Positions 36,801 to 50,327 of a DNA stretch of 64,000 bases are shown here, in pieces. Made by a program: the position numbers and the translations under genes. Every line of letters begins with the position of its first letter. Within the stretch, counting starts at the first letter, position 1. Source of the DNA: Mycoplasmopsis pullorum (GTDB lineage: Bacteria; Bacillota_I; Bacilli_A; Mycoplasmatales; Metamycoplasmataceae); NCBI RefSeq assembly GCF_001900245.1, contig NZ_CP017813.1, positions 372,001-436,000 of the forward strand. The letters run 5' to 3'. Under the pieces are notes generated by a model. That model saw nothing but the letters and a program-made list of their open reading frames with translations, was not told the DNA's origin and did not search any database.

Positions 36801-38354
36801 GTTTTGCTGCTTCTGAACCAGTATATTTAATATCTGCTTTGGTTGTATCTTCTTCAGAAATATGTTTATTCAATAATTCCGTTGCTGAATTAAGAGCTGA
36901 ATGATTAACATCTTTAGCCTCGACATCTGCAATTGTATTTTGCTTGTCAATTAGATTTTTAGCAGCTTCTTTTTGTGCATCGCTTAAGTTGTTATATTCA
37001 TTGTCAACTTTCGCTTTAGCCTTAGCTTTGGCTTCTGCTAAACGTTCTTCACCATCAAGAGCTTCACGAGCTGCGATTAATTTAGCACGTTCAGCTTTAA
37101 CTGTATCTAAATCAAAATCAGCTCCATTTTGAACGTCAGTATTATTCTTTTGGTTTTCAAGTTGTACATCAAAAGCTTTTTGTTTTTCGCTTAAAGCTTG
37201 TGTATAGTCAATTTCATTTTTGATATCACCAAAGTTTTCATTTTTATAATCTAACATTGCTTTATCTAAATCATCAGCATATTTAGTTAAATCTGTTACT
37301 TTTGATACATTTGCAGCTTTAACTTTATTTACTAAAGTAGCTTTTTGATTTTGAGTTAAGTTTGCTAAATTATTATTAATATGATTAATTAAAGTTTCTT
37401 TTGCAGCATTATCTGCTTGTGCTTGTTTGAAGATAGCAACCACATCATGATCAAATTTTAATTTCGCATTATTTTCATCTTGAACTTGAATTGGTCAATC
37501 TGGATTGGTTGAATTTTGGTATTTTAAACCTGCATTTGTTAATTTTTGTTTGTAAGCGGTTTTTTCACTGTCACTTAAATTACTTAATTGAGCTACTTGT
37601 GTTTGTGCATTTGATTTTGAATTTTCTAAATAATTTTTTAGATGACTTAAAACTTTTTCTTTAGTCAAGTTTTTATCAAATGTTTTTACAGTTTCTTTTA
37701 ATGTCGCTTTTTCTTCAGGAGTTAATAATTCAAATTCATCAATTTTTGCAATTAAATCTTTGTGCACACCATTTAATTGTTCGATAGTATTATCTAAAGC
37801 TTCTGTTTTAGCCTGTGCATCTTGAGCTAAAGTGACTAAATTAGTTAAATTATTTTGATCAAATTGAGTATTTTGCACGTTACTTAGCAATTTATTTGCT
37901 TGAGTAATTGCGTTATTCAATACATCTTTCTCGTTTTGTGATTCTAAAAGATAAATTGGTTGACTTTTAACTTTATTTGCATCAGTTAATTTTACTTTTA
38001 ATTCAGCCAATTTAGTATTTAAGTCAGTCGCGTTTTGCTTGATTGTTTGTGCATCTGCTAAAGAATTTTGAGCTTCAACTAGAGTTTTAAGTTGTGTTTG
38101 TTGCTCTGTACTTAAATTGTTTAACTTCTCGATAGCTTGAGCAATTTCCGAATTCTTTTCAATTCCATTTAAAGCTTCTTTTGATTGTTGAGCATTTTTA
38201 ACTAATTCTTGCAATGCAGCTAAATCATTTGCGTGACTTTGATCATTAATTTCATTGGCTAAATCAGTCAATTTATCATCATAACTTGTTTTAAATTCAT
38301 CTTCAGATAAACGATAATCGATTGTATTTTTGTAATTGTCTAATTCAATTTTTT
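33844..38354 (-). pseudogene. Giant copy 2, C-terminal part, out of frame with its N-terminus
   Basis: After an A6 run at 38349-38354 (A5 in copy 1 at 12212-12216) the remaining ~1,500 codons continue in another frame to TAA at 33844-33846. The part is otherwise intact, keeps the GA/FIVAR pattern and the C-terminal hydrophobic anchor with a KKSKRDEE tail, and differs little from copy 1. No convincing independent start is seen. It would be expressed only if the tract returned to A5 or the ribosome slipped. The preserved frame argues that the frameshift is recent, reversible, or a sequencing error. Confidence 0.8.
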
Positions 38355-41300
38355 AATGCATCCGCTTTTGCTTTTAATTCATCATAAGCACGAGCTTCCT
38401 CAAGAATTTCATTAATTTTTGCTTCATCTTGAGCATTATTAATACGAGCTTTATAAGCATCTTTTTGGTTTTGGTTAATCGAATTTAATTGATCAATTAA
38501 GTTTTTATAACCTTGTTTTTTAGCATTATCCAAGATTTTGTCTAATTTATCTTGAGCACTTGGATTTTGGTCAGTGTCAGTAAATTCTACTTCTTTAACT
38601 TCTTTAACATAATCTTTTAATTGCTCTTTAGTTAAATCAGTTAATTTCTCTAATTCAGCAATTGTATCTGCTTTAGCTTGATTGTATTCGTTAGCTTTAT
38701 CAACAATTGCATCAATTAATTGAGCTTTGTTCGCATCAGTATTTGAAACATTATTAATTTGATCGCTTAATTTTTGAACTTCTCTAGTGTTTAAATTATC
38801 TAATGCTTTAACAGCTTTTATCGCTTTATTTTTAAGTCCATCAAGATTTACAAAAGCTTCTTTAACACTTCCTAAAGTTGAATTATCTGCAATTAAGGTT
38901 GTTAAACTAGGATTTGCGTTTCCATCATTTTGACTTGAGTTAATTAATTCTTTTGCAGCAGCAAAAACATCATCATAGTGTTGTTTTGCAGGATCAGAAG
39001 CAAATTTATAATCATCTAAATTAGCAACATCTTTATCAGTAAATTCTTTAACAATGTCTTTTAATGACTTCATATTAGTATTAACACTTGCGGCATCATT
39101 AAATGCGTTTTGTGCTGTATTTAAGTCATTTGCGTCTTGAATTGCACTAATTAAATCTTGTTTTTGTTTTGGATTTAAGTGTTCATAAGTTGCATCAATT
39201 TGATTAATTAAATCTTGTTTTTGAGCTTTAAGTACAATCGCATCTAATGCATTTGCACTATTTTGAGTAATTGAAATCGGATTTGCATTTGCATTAATTT
39301 CAACAACTGTATCTTTAACTTCATTAATTAAAGCTTGTTTTTCTGAAACAGGATTAGTGTCTGAAGTTTCATCGCTTAAGTTGGTTAAACCATTAATTTG
39401 ATTAATACGTTCTTGTTTAGCTGTATTAATTGGACTTGCTTGATCAACTACTTTAGAAATTTGACTTGCATAATCATCATCTAATAAATTGATTGCATCT
39501 AATTTTTCACTTAATTTTTCAATTTCACTCTTATTTAGATTTGCAAATTGAGTTTTATCGTTAATTTTTTCTTTAGCTACAACAATTTCACCATCTAATT
39601 TTGCAAACAAGTTTTCTAAACTATTATTAGTATTAACATTAGCGATAAAAGTTTTTAAAGTATTTTCACCATTGTTTGTGCTTGAAGTTAATAAATCTTT
39701 AGCAGCTGTTGATTGTGTATCAAAAACATCTTTAGTTGTCGCAGTTGCTTTTGAGTATTTTTTATTTAGATCTTGTTGAACTTTTGCTTCAATTGCAGGA
39801 ATTACTTCATCTTTAAGTTTTCTCATTTTTTCATTTAATCCCGAATATGAATTAAACACTTCTTGTGCTTCTGCAATTGTAGCTTTAGAATCAATTAAGT
39901 TTTTTAAATCTTCTTTTTGTTTTGGATTTAAGTAAGCGTAAGTACCATCAATTTGGTTTTTCAATCCTTGTTTTGTTGCATCAAGAACGATATTTTCGAA
40001 TTTTTGTTCATTATTTGCTTCACTACTATCAAATTTCGTTTCTTTGATTCGATTAATGTAATCTTGCTTTTCTTCTTCACTTAAGCCAGGTGTTTGATTA
40101 ATTCTATCAATGTATTCTTGTTTTTTATCATTTGCATTTTTAGCTTTTTCTTTGATAGTTTCAACATTTTCTGAAGTATTAGCTTGATCGATTTGATTTT
40201 TATACTCATTCTTTTCAGTTTTAGAAAGATTGTTTAGATTATCAACAGCATTTTTGGCCGCATCTTTCTTAATATCAACTAAAGATGTATCTAAAGCACT
40301 AATTAATTGATCAACTTGGGTTGCATCAGCATTTGCCGGAATTGAAACTCCATTATTTGCAGGTTGGTTATTAATAACATTTTTTGCGTTTTCTAATGCA
40401 TTTTCGTATGCTTTTTTAACACCTTCAGAAGCATTTTGGTATGCGTCTAAAGCTTTGTTTGTAGACTCTTCAGCAACTTTATCTTTTAATTGCTTCATTT
40501 TCGTATCAAGAGTTTTAGCTTTTTCAAGCACACTTTGAGCTTGTGAATGTAATAAATCCTTAACTTCTTGCACTAAAGCGTCTTTTTGTGATTGATTTAA
40601 GTGACTTAATTTTTGAATTTCGGCAATTTTAGCTTGTTTTTCTTGATTTTGTTGACTAGCTTTATTCAACACAGCTTGAATATTGTCGTCAAATTTTGTG
40701 TCTGTTGTCGCAGCATTTGAATTTAAAATAGCAACATTAACTTCATTTTTAAGAGCTTGTAAGTCAGCATATGATAAATTAGGATAATTTTGCTTTGTTA
40801 ATTTAGCAGTTGCATTATTTTTAGCAAGTTCTAAACCTTTATCTAAAACTGTTTGTTTATCAGCATCTTGCGGATTTTTATTAAATTTTGGATCATCGAT
40901 CATTCTATTTAAAGTATTAAAGTCATTATCAGTTAATAAGTTTCATTTATCTTTTAACGACTCTTTAAACGCGTGACGGTAACCATCTAATTTGTCAATT
41001 TCACCTTGTAAATCAGTTACTTTAGTTCCAATTTCAGTTTTCTTAGCTTGAATTGCAGTATCATCTAAAGTAGTTAAATTAGTATCTTGATATGCTTTCA
41101 ATTCTTTTTTAGCTGTATTAATTGCTTCATTAAACTCATTTTTCTTAGTATCTGAATCTAAAGTATAAACTTCTTGATTTTTTGTATTATCAGCTGCAGT
41201 AATCTTATCTTTAAGTTTTTGAATTGCTTCATTTAAACTTTCAGCGTTAGTTACTAATTTTTCAGCTTCAGAGTAATTATCAAGAGTCTTGATTTTATCT

Positions 41301-44300
41301 TTAAGTTCATTTCTGCGTGTTTCATCAATATTGCTTAATTGATCAATTCGATTATCTAAAGCTGTATGTTTTTGATCACCATTTAATGCATCTGCAGCAT
41401 CTTGTAATTCTTTTTTAGCCGCTTTGATTTGTTCTGCGGTTGCATCTTTTGAAGCGATTAAATCCTTTAGAGCTTTAAGTTTTTCATCAAAAGCAGTTTT
41501 AAGATTATCATCGGCTCATTTGTAGTTAATAGTGTTTTTACTATTTTCTTTAGCGGTAATTTCATTTTTCGCTTCAGGAATTGCATTATTTAAGTCATTA
41601 GCTTTTTTCTCAGTATCCGCAACGCCACTAGTTGTACCTTCTTTAATTTGTTTTTCTAATTCTGATTTTTGATCAGGAGTTAAATTAGGTAATTTTTTAA
41701 TACGATCAATTGCGTCTTGTTTTGTTTTTTGAGCCGATTTAGCTTGTTCAATAATTGATTTTAAATTACTATCTGGAGTACTTGCTGCACCTTTAGATGC
41801 ATTAGTTAAAGCATCGGTATAAGTTTTCTTATCTGCATCACTTAAGTTATCTAAAGCATTAACAATTTCTTTTGCTTTTTCTTTAGCTTTATTAAATGCA
41901 TCACTTAAAATCTGATTTGCTTGATCTGGATCTGGATTAGTTCGATCTAAAGCATCGATTCGTTGAATGTAAGATTTTTTCTCTTCTTCAGAAATTAAAT
42001 CAGTACTGTAAGCATTAATTTCATCTCTGAGAGCTTGTTTTTTACCGTCTAATTTCTTAATTTCATCATCAAGAGTTTTAATATCTGCTTGAACTTCTTT
42101 GGCTTTTTCAAGAATTTGCTCATTACTTAAGTCACCTAAGTTAACTTTTAAGTGCTCATCTAATTTAGTTTCAGATTCAGTTATTGCATTATCAAAAGTT
42201 GATTTTTTATCGCTTGTATCACTTGAGTAAATTGCATCTCGTTTTGTGTTTTTCGCTTCTTCAATTTTAGCTTTTAAGTCACCAATTGCTTTATTTAATT
42301 CTTTAGCTTTTTCAAGAATTTGATTTACTTTTTCTTGTGTATCAGCATTTGTTACTAAATTCTTAATTTGTTCTTTTTGATTATCAGTTAAATTATTTAA
42401 TTTATCGATTTCTTTTTCAATTTCAGTTAATTTAGTATCACCATTAAGAGCATTAAATGCTGATTTTAAGGAAGTTTTAGCATTGTCAATTTCACTCTTA
42501 GTTACATTGACTTTGGTGAGTAAACCTTGAACTTTAGCTAATTCTACTTCATAAGCGTCTTTTAAATTTTTATTAGCTAATTCGTATTTATTTGCGGTTT
42601 TGGCTGCAGCAAACATATTTTGAGTAGTTAAAGCATCGTTTTCACTTAATATCTTAAGCTCTCTTAATGCTTCTTCATTTAACAATTGAATTGCTTTATC
42701 TAATTCAGTCGCTTCGTTTTTGATTGATTCACTTTGAGCAACTACTTCAGCTTTAACGCTATTAATAAAAATATTTTTTTGAGCTTGAGTTAATGCATCA
42801 AGAGTATTAATTGCATCAATTGCATTTTGTTTAGTTTTATTATCTTGAGCAGCTTGATTAACAAAGTATTTAAGTTTTTTGTCGTATTTTTGACCTGTTG
42901 TTTTTGTTAATGAAGCTGAATCGATAAATCCTTTATAAGTATTTATTTCTGAAGTACTTAAATTTGGATAAATATCTGAGGTAATTTTAGTTTTAGCAGT
43001 ATTTTTCGCTAAGCGAAGACCTTCACTTAAGATCGCATTAACTTCATCATCAGTAGGTTTTTTACTTTTACTATCAACCTTATCTTGTAAATCTTTAACT
43101 TGTTGTGGAGTTAAATATTCTCAGTTATCTAATGATTTTTTAACTTTGTTTCTGTATCCGTCTAAAGCTTCAATAGCATTATTTAAAGTTGTTGTTTTTG
43201 TTGCTACGCCATTAGCTTTAGTTTCAATTGCAGATGCATTTAAAGAACTTAAACTTTCAATTTGCAAAGTTGCTAATTCTGATTTTGCATTACCTAAGGC
43301 ATTATCAAAAGTTCCTTGTTTTGCAGTTGTATCTTCGGTATATGCTTCAGTAGCTTTAACACGCTCTGCATCGGTTATTTTTTGTTTAAATTCTGCAATT
43401 TTATCGTTAAGTAATTTACCTTTTTCGTAAATGGTTTGAGCATCAGCTTTGGAATTAGATGCATCAACTAAATCTTTAAGATCTTGTTTTTGAGTTACTG
43501 ATAAATGAGATAATTGTTCGATTTTTGAATGTAAATCACTTCTATTTTCATCACCATTTAATGCTGTGTATGCAGTATTTAAAGCACTTAAAATTCCATT
43601 TACTTCACTTTGATTTTTATTTTCTCCGCTTGTTTTATTTAAAAGATCTTGAGCATTTTTTAAAGCTTGATCATAAGCTGATTGTTTATTTGGATCAGAA
43701 AGTTTGTAATCAATAGCTGTTTTTGTACTCTTATTTTGATCATCATTTAATGAATTATTAGGAATAAGAACTTTTAATTCTTCAATAACTTTGTCATGCA
43801 AGTTTTTCATTGCTCCATTTAAGTTTTGAGCAGTAGTAAAGACTGTGTTTGCTTCTGTTAATTTTGTTTTAGCACGAATCCTGTCAACAACAGCTTGAAT
43901 TTGATTGTTATTTAAGTATGAATATTCTGTTTTTACAGTATTTGATAATTCTCAAATTTTAGCTTTTTCGTGAATAGCTTCTAAAGCAGGAATTGAATCG
44001 GCAGAATTTGCTTCGCTTTTCAAAGTTGTTTTTTCACTTTGAATTAAATGTGAGCTATCATTGATGTATTTAATAACCTCAAGTCTTTTTTGTTCAAGAA
44101 GAGTTAAAAATCCATTAATTGTCGCAGGCTTAATATCTGATTTAATTTTTTCATCTGTTGGTAAATAATCAAATTTAGAATCTGTTGAAACTAATTGATA
44201 GTTAAAACCGACGGTTCCATCAGTGTCATTTTTGTTGAAATTGGTGTTAATTACGTTTGCGTTACTATTATTTGCCAAATCATTTGTAATTCTTGATTCT

Positions 44301-47300
44301 GTAATTCGCGAAGGTAATGTTGATTTTTTACTTGGATAATCAAAAGTTAAATTAATTGCATTTAATCTTGCTTTTTCAGCGGTAATTTCATTTCCATCAA
44401 GATTGTTATAAGCAGTTGCAATAGTAGATTTTAATTGATCATATTGACTAATATAATTTTCAATAAAGCTTGTGTAATTTGTTGGAGTTGGATTTGGTTG
44501 TTCCAATTTGTTTTTAGATGTATTTAATTTAGCATTAAGATTGGCTAAAGCAGAATCAAAGGTAGATTTTCTTACTGTTGATCCATTAGTATAATCAGAA
44601 TTTGATTTAGCTGAATTATATGTATTAATTAAAGTTAAATCAGTTGTGCCAAAATCATCATTTAATTTTTTTGCTTTTTCATAAATTGCTTGTCTTTGAT
44701 TTGGAGCTGCTGCTTTGATTTGATTGATTATAAGATTTTGTAAATTCTCAGTTAAATATTGCAATTGTTTTATTTTATTAATATAACTATCACCATCTAG
44801 AGCATTATAAGCATTAGTTAAATTTTCTTGTAATTTAGAAATTTGTGAAGAATCAATTACACTTGATTTACCACTTACTAATGAATCAGCAACCATTTTA
44901 TAAGCATTAAAATCACGTTTTTTATCTGGAGAAGCAAAATTATATTTATCTGTATTAGTATTTAAATTAGTTACATAAGTTTTTAAATTTTGTGTTGCAT
45001 CATTTACATTGTTAATAGAATTTTTATATCCATTAACTTCATTTTGATCAGCAAAATTTTTAGAAAGAATATCATTTTTAAATGCTTCTTTTTGTTTTTG
45101 AGTTAAAACATTATTTTTACCATTTAATGTGTTTGAATCTAAATAATCAAATAATTCCTTATGATAATTATTTTGTTTTTCTAATTCATCTACAATAGTT
45201 TTTAAATTTTTGTCATTTCCAAAATAAACTCAACTATCTTGAGCGTTATCAGTTTTGTTTTTATAAATCTGAGCACTATCAATACTATTTAAAGCAGTAT
45301 TTTTTAATGTTTGCGAAACATAAGAAAAACTATTTATTTTTTCTTTTGCTTTTGTTTTTGCTTGAGTAAATGCTTCATCAATTAATGTAGTTAATTGATC
45401 ATTAATTGTCTTTCTATTATCAGTTAATTGATAATTTGATTCAGAATAAACAAAGTTTTTATTTGTTGGTATTCTTTGAATAAATGATTCTTTCACAGAA
45501 GTGTCTAAATAATTAAATGAATTAATATCAGTTATAAATTGATTTTTATTTCCATTTAATTCAAGAATTTTATCAATTCAATTGTTTTTTAAATTACTTG
45601 CATTTTGTGTTTTAAAAGTATCCAAATTGCCTTGTGAATAAAAAGCATAAGATGAATCACTTGATACATTATTGCTGTTCTGCAATTTTGTAACAAAATT
45701 GGTATATCAAGCATTATCAATGGTTGGTTTACTACTTGTTTTACCATACACCAATTTATCATTTTTAATATTTTCAATAATTGGTTGAATTTTTTGAATT
45801 TCATCATATAAAGCAGATAAAGCTTTTATTTTGTTTAAAATTGTGTTTTTATTCCCTTGATATTGTATATTATTAGCCGGAACAAAAGTAGTTATATCAT
45901 AAGGAGTGTTGTATCTTGAAAGCGCAGAATTAATTGCATTAATTATAAATTTAGTACCTTGTATGTAATTATAATTACTTCAATTCTTATTAGTAATACT
46001 TTGACTATTTAAAGCATCAATGAATTCATTTTCTAAATTATTTTTACCTGTTTGTTTTATTTTAGTAATAACATCATTTACATCTGATATATATTTTGTA
46101 ACTTCAGCTTCAGTTTGTAAAGTAACTTTTGAATCAGCGTTTCTATCTACTGCTTCACTATTTAAGTTTAGTTCTGATTGTAAATCATATTTTTTTGCTG
46201 TAGAAGGGTTACTACTTCATCCTTCAATTTCTAATAATTTTAAAGCCGGTCCTTTAGCTTCTCTTTGATCTGCAAAAGCAAAAAGAACTTTATTGCTAAT
46301 TTCACTATTTCAATCCGTTTTATCTGTTGTGCTTAGAACTAAATTTCTTAATTCAGCTCTTTTTGTTTCCGCTTGACCTTGTAAATTATTTAAATTAGAA
46401 ATTTCTTGCTTGAAATATTCAAATCATTTACGATTATTAAAAGAATATGTGGTTTTATCAAAGTTTTCGTTTTGCTCAATTTGTGATAATAAATAATTAA
46501 TTTGTTTAATAGTTAATCATTTATTTTTTGTTCTGTCATTTGCAAATCTTTTTAGTTTTTCATAATCTGTTAAATCATAGCTAATTTCATTAAAATTCAG
46601 GTATCCATCATGATCTGTTGTATTAAAAGAAAAAATATTTGGATTTGGAGATAAATAAGAATTTTCAGAAACAATTTTTCATTTTTTATTGTCTTCAGGA
46701 TTTACAAAACTAGTTTTAAGTCTTAAATTATTTATATTTGAATATTGAGTTAAAGAATCAACATTATTTTTTGTTTTATATTCTGCAAGAATTTTGTCTT
46801 GTTTTATTACTTCATTATACTTTGATTTATTCACTGAATGAATTAGTCTTTGAGATCCATTATTATCTTGAATTAAAGATAAAGTAGTATTAGGTAATTT
46901 ATCATTATCTAAAAGATATTCACTTTTAACCAATTTTTCTGTGGTATTGAATTTAATATTTTGATATGCTTGACGATCTGCCATTTTCATAAATGAACCA
47001 AATTGTCTATTAGCATAATTATGGAATTCGTATTTAAATTGTCCAAATCCAATATATGTTTTTTTAGACGAAGCATCTCTTGAAAGAGGACTAGCATTAT
47101 TTCCGCTACGTACACCGTTATTATCAATTGTATTTGGATTCCTTTTTACTGTAAATTCTAATTGTAATGATGGTGTAAAACCTGCAGTAGATTCATCCTC
47201 AGATTTTATTTCCAAAATCAATAATGAACCCGCATTATTATTGAGTGAATTATAAATATAGTCGTTTTTATCTTTATATTGTTTTTGAAATAAACCTAAT

Positions 47301-48481
47301 TTATATTCATCTCCATTATATTCAACTGGTGCATATTTTCAATCACCAGATAATGATGGTTCATCATGAATAATCATGTTTGCAATAGTTCTTTTTCTGA
47401 AATAATCATTATTAACCCCACCTCATAATTTTCCATATTGATCAACAATATTTTGATTTATTTCTTTTGGAAAGGTTTTATAAAAAGAACCATAATGCAT
47501 TGAATTTAATCAAGTTTTACCTGTTGTATATCTTCCTTCGTCCTGAACATAATATCTTGTGAATTGTGCATATTCATTATTTGGATTAGAACTATAGAAT
47601 TTAAAACCTGAATGATTATCACCTCGTCTAAAATCACCTGTATAGTCATATGATTTAGAAATTCAAGGATTTATTAGATATTTATTTTCTTCTTTTCCGT
47701 ATCATGTGGCGTCGCCTCTATCTCCCTTTATGTCATTCACATCATATTTTTCATCGACTGAAATATTATAAACTTTAACATTTTGTGGATTTGCAATTGC
47801 TTCTTGAAATTGTACATTTGAATTTCTTGTGGAAAGAATAGCTTTAATATTTCCAGTTAGAATTAAATCTTCAGAAATTCAAAGTCCTACAAAAAACTTT
47901 CTATCATCAGATCTTAATTTGTCAACATTAAAACCAATTCTGAAAGATTTTGTATCATTAACTGAATCTCATCCATCTCCATTGAAAAATGAAGAATCTT
48001 GATTATTATTTCTTTGTCAGTTATATCTTGTATTAATTAAGTCGCTACTTAAAACTAAAGAAGGATTCAATAAATCTCATGCAGGATTATAACTATTTTC
48101 ACCATATCTATTTCTTTTCGCTTTATTTGTATCATAATCATATAATCTATATCAATTATTTCTATCATTGATATAGTATCTAGATTTATCATACCCAGAT
48201 TCATTTTTACTGTAATTTGGATTTGTGCCAAAATAAATAGGTTGTTTTTTATTCCATACAGCTCATCCTTCAAAAAACATACCTTCAATGGTATTATAAT
48301 TAGTATAAATACCATCGTCTTGTACTTTGTTGTATTGGCTATAACTCATGTATTTACTATCAATTTCCCGCAAACTTCCTGTTATATTACTTTGAGAAAT
48401 TGGTAAAAATAAAAAAGGTAAAGATCCACTTGTAGCACTAAATGCTAATACAATCTTTTTAATCTTTTTTCTATTTTTCAT
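38291..48481 (-). CDS. Giant GA/FIVAR-repeat surface protein, copy 2, N-terminal 3,396 aa (frameshifted)
   Basis: Starts at ATG 48481 (MKNRKKIKKIVLAFSA), a basic then hydrophobic signal peptide ending near LPISQSN, with no lipobox Cys. A Tyr/Trp/Asn-rich region follows (about 600 residues), then the DYEKLKRF..KWLT segment (about 46580), one lipoprotein-17-like domain (about 44090-44330) and GA/FIVAR repeats. After the A6 run the frame runs through TGA-Trp codons to TAA at 38291-38293. As read, the product lacks the last ~1,500 residues and the membrane anchor and would be secreted. Restored, the protein would be about 4,880 aa. One 1.13-kb and one 2.19-kb module are present once here and twice in copy 1. 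Role as adhesin or surface shield is inferred from Ebh-like architecture. Confidence 0.88.
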
Positions 48482-48494
48482 AAAACACCGCCTT

Positions 48495-48514
48495 TATATA
48501 TATATATATATATA
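48495..48514 (-). promoter_or_regulatory. (TA)10 tract upstream of giant copy 2
   Basis: Ten uninterrupted TA dinucleotides lie directly 5' of the AAAGGCGG ribosome binding site, 13 bases from the ATG, where the -10 box or leader would be. Dinucleotide tracts in this place are classical sites of slipped-strand expression variation. Confidence 0.6.
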
Positions 48515-48536
48515 ATATGTATCCAATTATACATAT

Positions 48537-48660
48537 TTATGCAATTTCAATAGTTTTTTTACTTATAAGCTCCTTATATTCTTTAAAATCTTCAAATAAT
48601 TGTCCTGATTTTTGTTTTTCTTCATTTGTTGGTCTAATATTTTTAATTCTAAATTTAACT
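48537..48660 (-). pseudogene. Possible 3' remnant of a gene after ffh
   Basis: Overlapping the ffh stop in another frame, an open stretch of about 40 codons reads like a protein C-terminus (FRIKNIRPTNEEKQKSGQLF, continuing to a final KKTIEIA) and ends in TAA at 48537-48539. It has no start of its own. It may be the tail of a lost gene replaced on one side by the giant gene locus. I do not recognise the family. Confidence 0.3.
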
Positions 48661-50011
48661 AAAATAGACCACCGAGTCCGCCAAACGGATTGAATCCACC
48701 ACCTTTTTTAAGTTTGTTTGACATCTCATTCATACGTTTTGACATCATGTCATAATCATTCATCAATCTATTAAATTCTTGTGCTGAACGTCCACTTCCT
48801 TTAATTACACGTTCTTTACGTGATGCATTACGTAATAATTTTGGATTTTGACGTTCTTTACGAGTCATTGAAAACATTAAAATTTCGTAAATTTTCATCT
48901 TTTCTTCAGCTTTATCTAACTCTTCTTCATTAATTTTGTTGCTTAAGTTACCAGGTAACATTTTTAAAATTTTTGAGAATTTTCCAAGTTTTTTAATTTG
49001 AGCAAGTTGTTCCATCATATCATCTAGTGAAAATTCACCAGAAAACATTCTTTCTAACATTTTAGTAGCTTTTTTCTCATCAATGACATCACTTGCTTTC
49101 TCAATTAAAGAAAGAACATCACCTTTTCCTAAAATACGGTCGGCCATTCTAACTGGATGGAATAAATCTAAATTCGAAATTTTTTCACCAGTACCAATGA
49201 ATCTGATCGGAATATTTAGTACTTTTCTTAAGCTTAATGCAGCTCCTCCACGAGCATCTGAATCTAACTTAGTAATAACCGAACCGGTTAATTTTAACGA
49301 ATCATGGAAAGTTTGTGCAACATTAATAATATCTTGTCCAGACATAGCATCAGCAACAAATCAAATTTCATTTGGTTTCGCAATTTGTTTAATTTCGACT
49401 AATTCATTCATTAATTTTTCATCAATTGCAAGACGACCAGCTGTATCGATAATTATCAAATCGTTTTTTTGTTCTTTTGCTTGTTCTAAAGCATGCTTCA
49501 CAATATTTTGTGGAGTCTCTTTAACACCTTCTTCAAAATAATCAACTTGAATACTTTTTGCTAAAGTCACTAATTGATCCACAGCAGCTGGACGATAAAC
49601 ATCAGCAGCTATAACTAAAGGTTTTTCAACTAATTTTTTCTTTCTAAAATAATAAGCTAAACGAGCAGTTGTAGTGGTTTTACCAGAACCTTGTAAACCA
49701 ATCATCATAATCACATAAGGTTTTTCTTTGATTTGTGGTTCAACTGTTTTACCACCTAAAATATCCACTAATTCTTCATGAACAATTTTAATCATTTGTT
49801 GTGATGGATTTAATTTTCCAATTAAATTTGATTGAATTGTTTTTTCTTTAACATTATTTACAAATTCTTTAACTATCTTTAAGTTAACGTCGGCTTCTAA
49901 AAGAGCCATTTTGATATCACGAGTAACTTCAACAATATCTTCTTCTTTAATTGTTGTTTTTTTACTAATTTTTGCAAGTGCTTTTTGCATTCTATTTTCT
50001 AAAAAATTCAT
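48659..50011 (-). CDS. ffh: Signal recognition particle protein Ffh
   Basis: 450 aa. SRP54 GTPase that targets nascent membrane and secreted proteins. The N domain is followed by the G domain with P-loop GLQGSGKTTTTARL (about 107), IIDTAGRLAIDEK, TKLDSDARGGAALS, and then the Met-rich M domain ending PFGGLGGLF. A TATAAT at 50018-50023 lies 6 nt before ATG with no Shine-Dalgarno. It sits next to the giant secreted protein gene on the same strand. The stop is TAG. Confidence 0.96.
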
Positions 50012-50017
50012 ATTTAT

Positions 50018-50023
50018 ATTATA
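50018..50023 (-). promoter_or_regulatory. ffh: ffh -10 box, leaderless start
   Basis: TATAAT on the - strand, 6 nt from the ATG, predicting transcription start at or beside the start codon. Confidence 0.5.
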
Positions 50024-50327
50024 TATTATTTATTTTTTCTCACTTTTCTTTTAAAGTGCTAGAAAAAATCTCTTTTATTTATGTTTTAAATTTACCAAAA
50101 ACAGTCAAATTTTCTTGTTTTGTCAAATCATCAGATTTTGTATTAAAAACTCTTTTAAACAATAGTCAAACAAAAAAGGAAAATACTCTATTTTTTTCAT
50201 CTTTTTGCAATTTTTAAATATTGTTTTAAATATTTTAAGATAAAATTATTTGTATATTCGATACTTATGTTAGTAATAACTTTATTACTATGAAATAATA
50301 AAATAAAAAAACAAAAAGGAGCTTATT

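Larger units (their letters stand above)
33792..40783 (-). repeat. Arm 2 of the ~7-kb inverted repeat
   Basis: Matches 9780-16773 in inverted orientation, colinear to within 2 bp over 6.9 kb, one of the differences being the extra A at 38349-38354. The arms face each other across about 17 kb that carries the insertion sequence and eleven housekeeping genes. Confidence 0.85.

Noticed and set aside
38271-38271. Independent start of giant copy 2 C-terminal half at a TTG
   Set aside because: No ribosome binding site or promoter; the frame is open upstream to the A6 run and matches copy 1 continuously.
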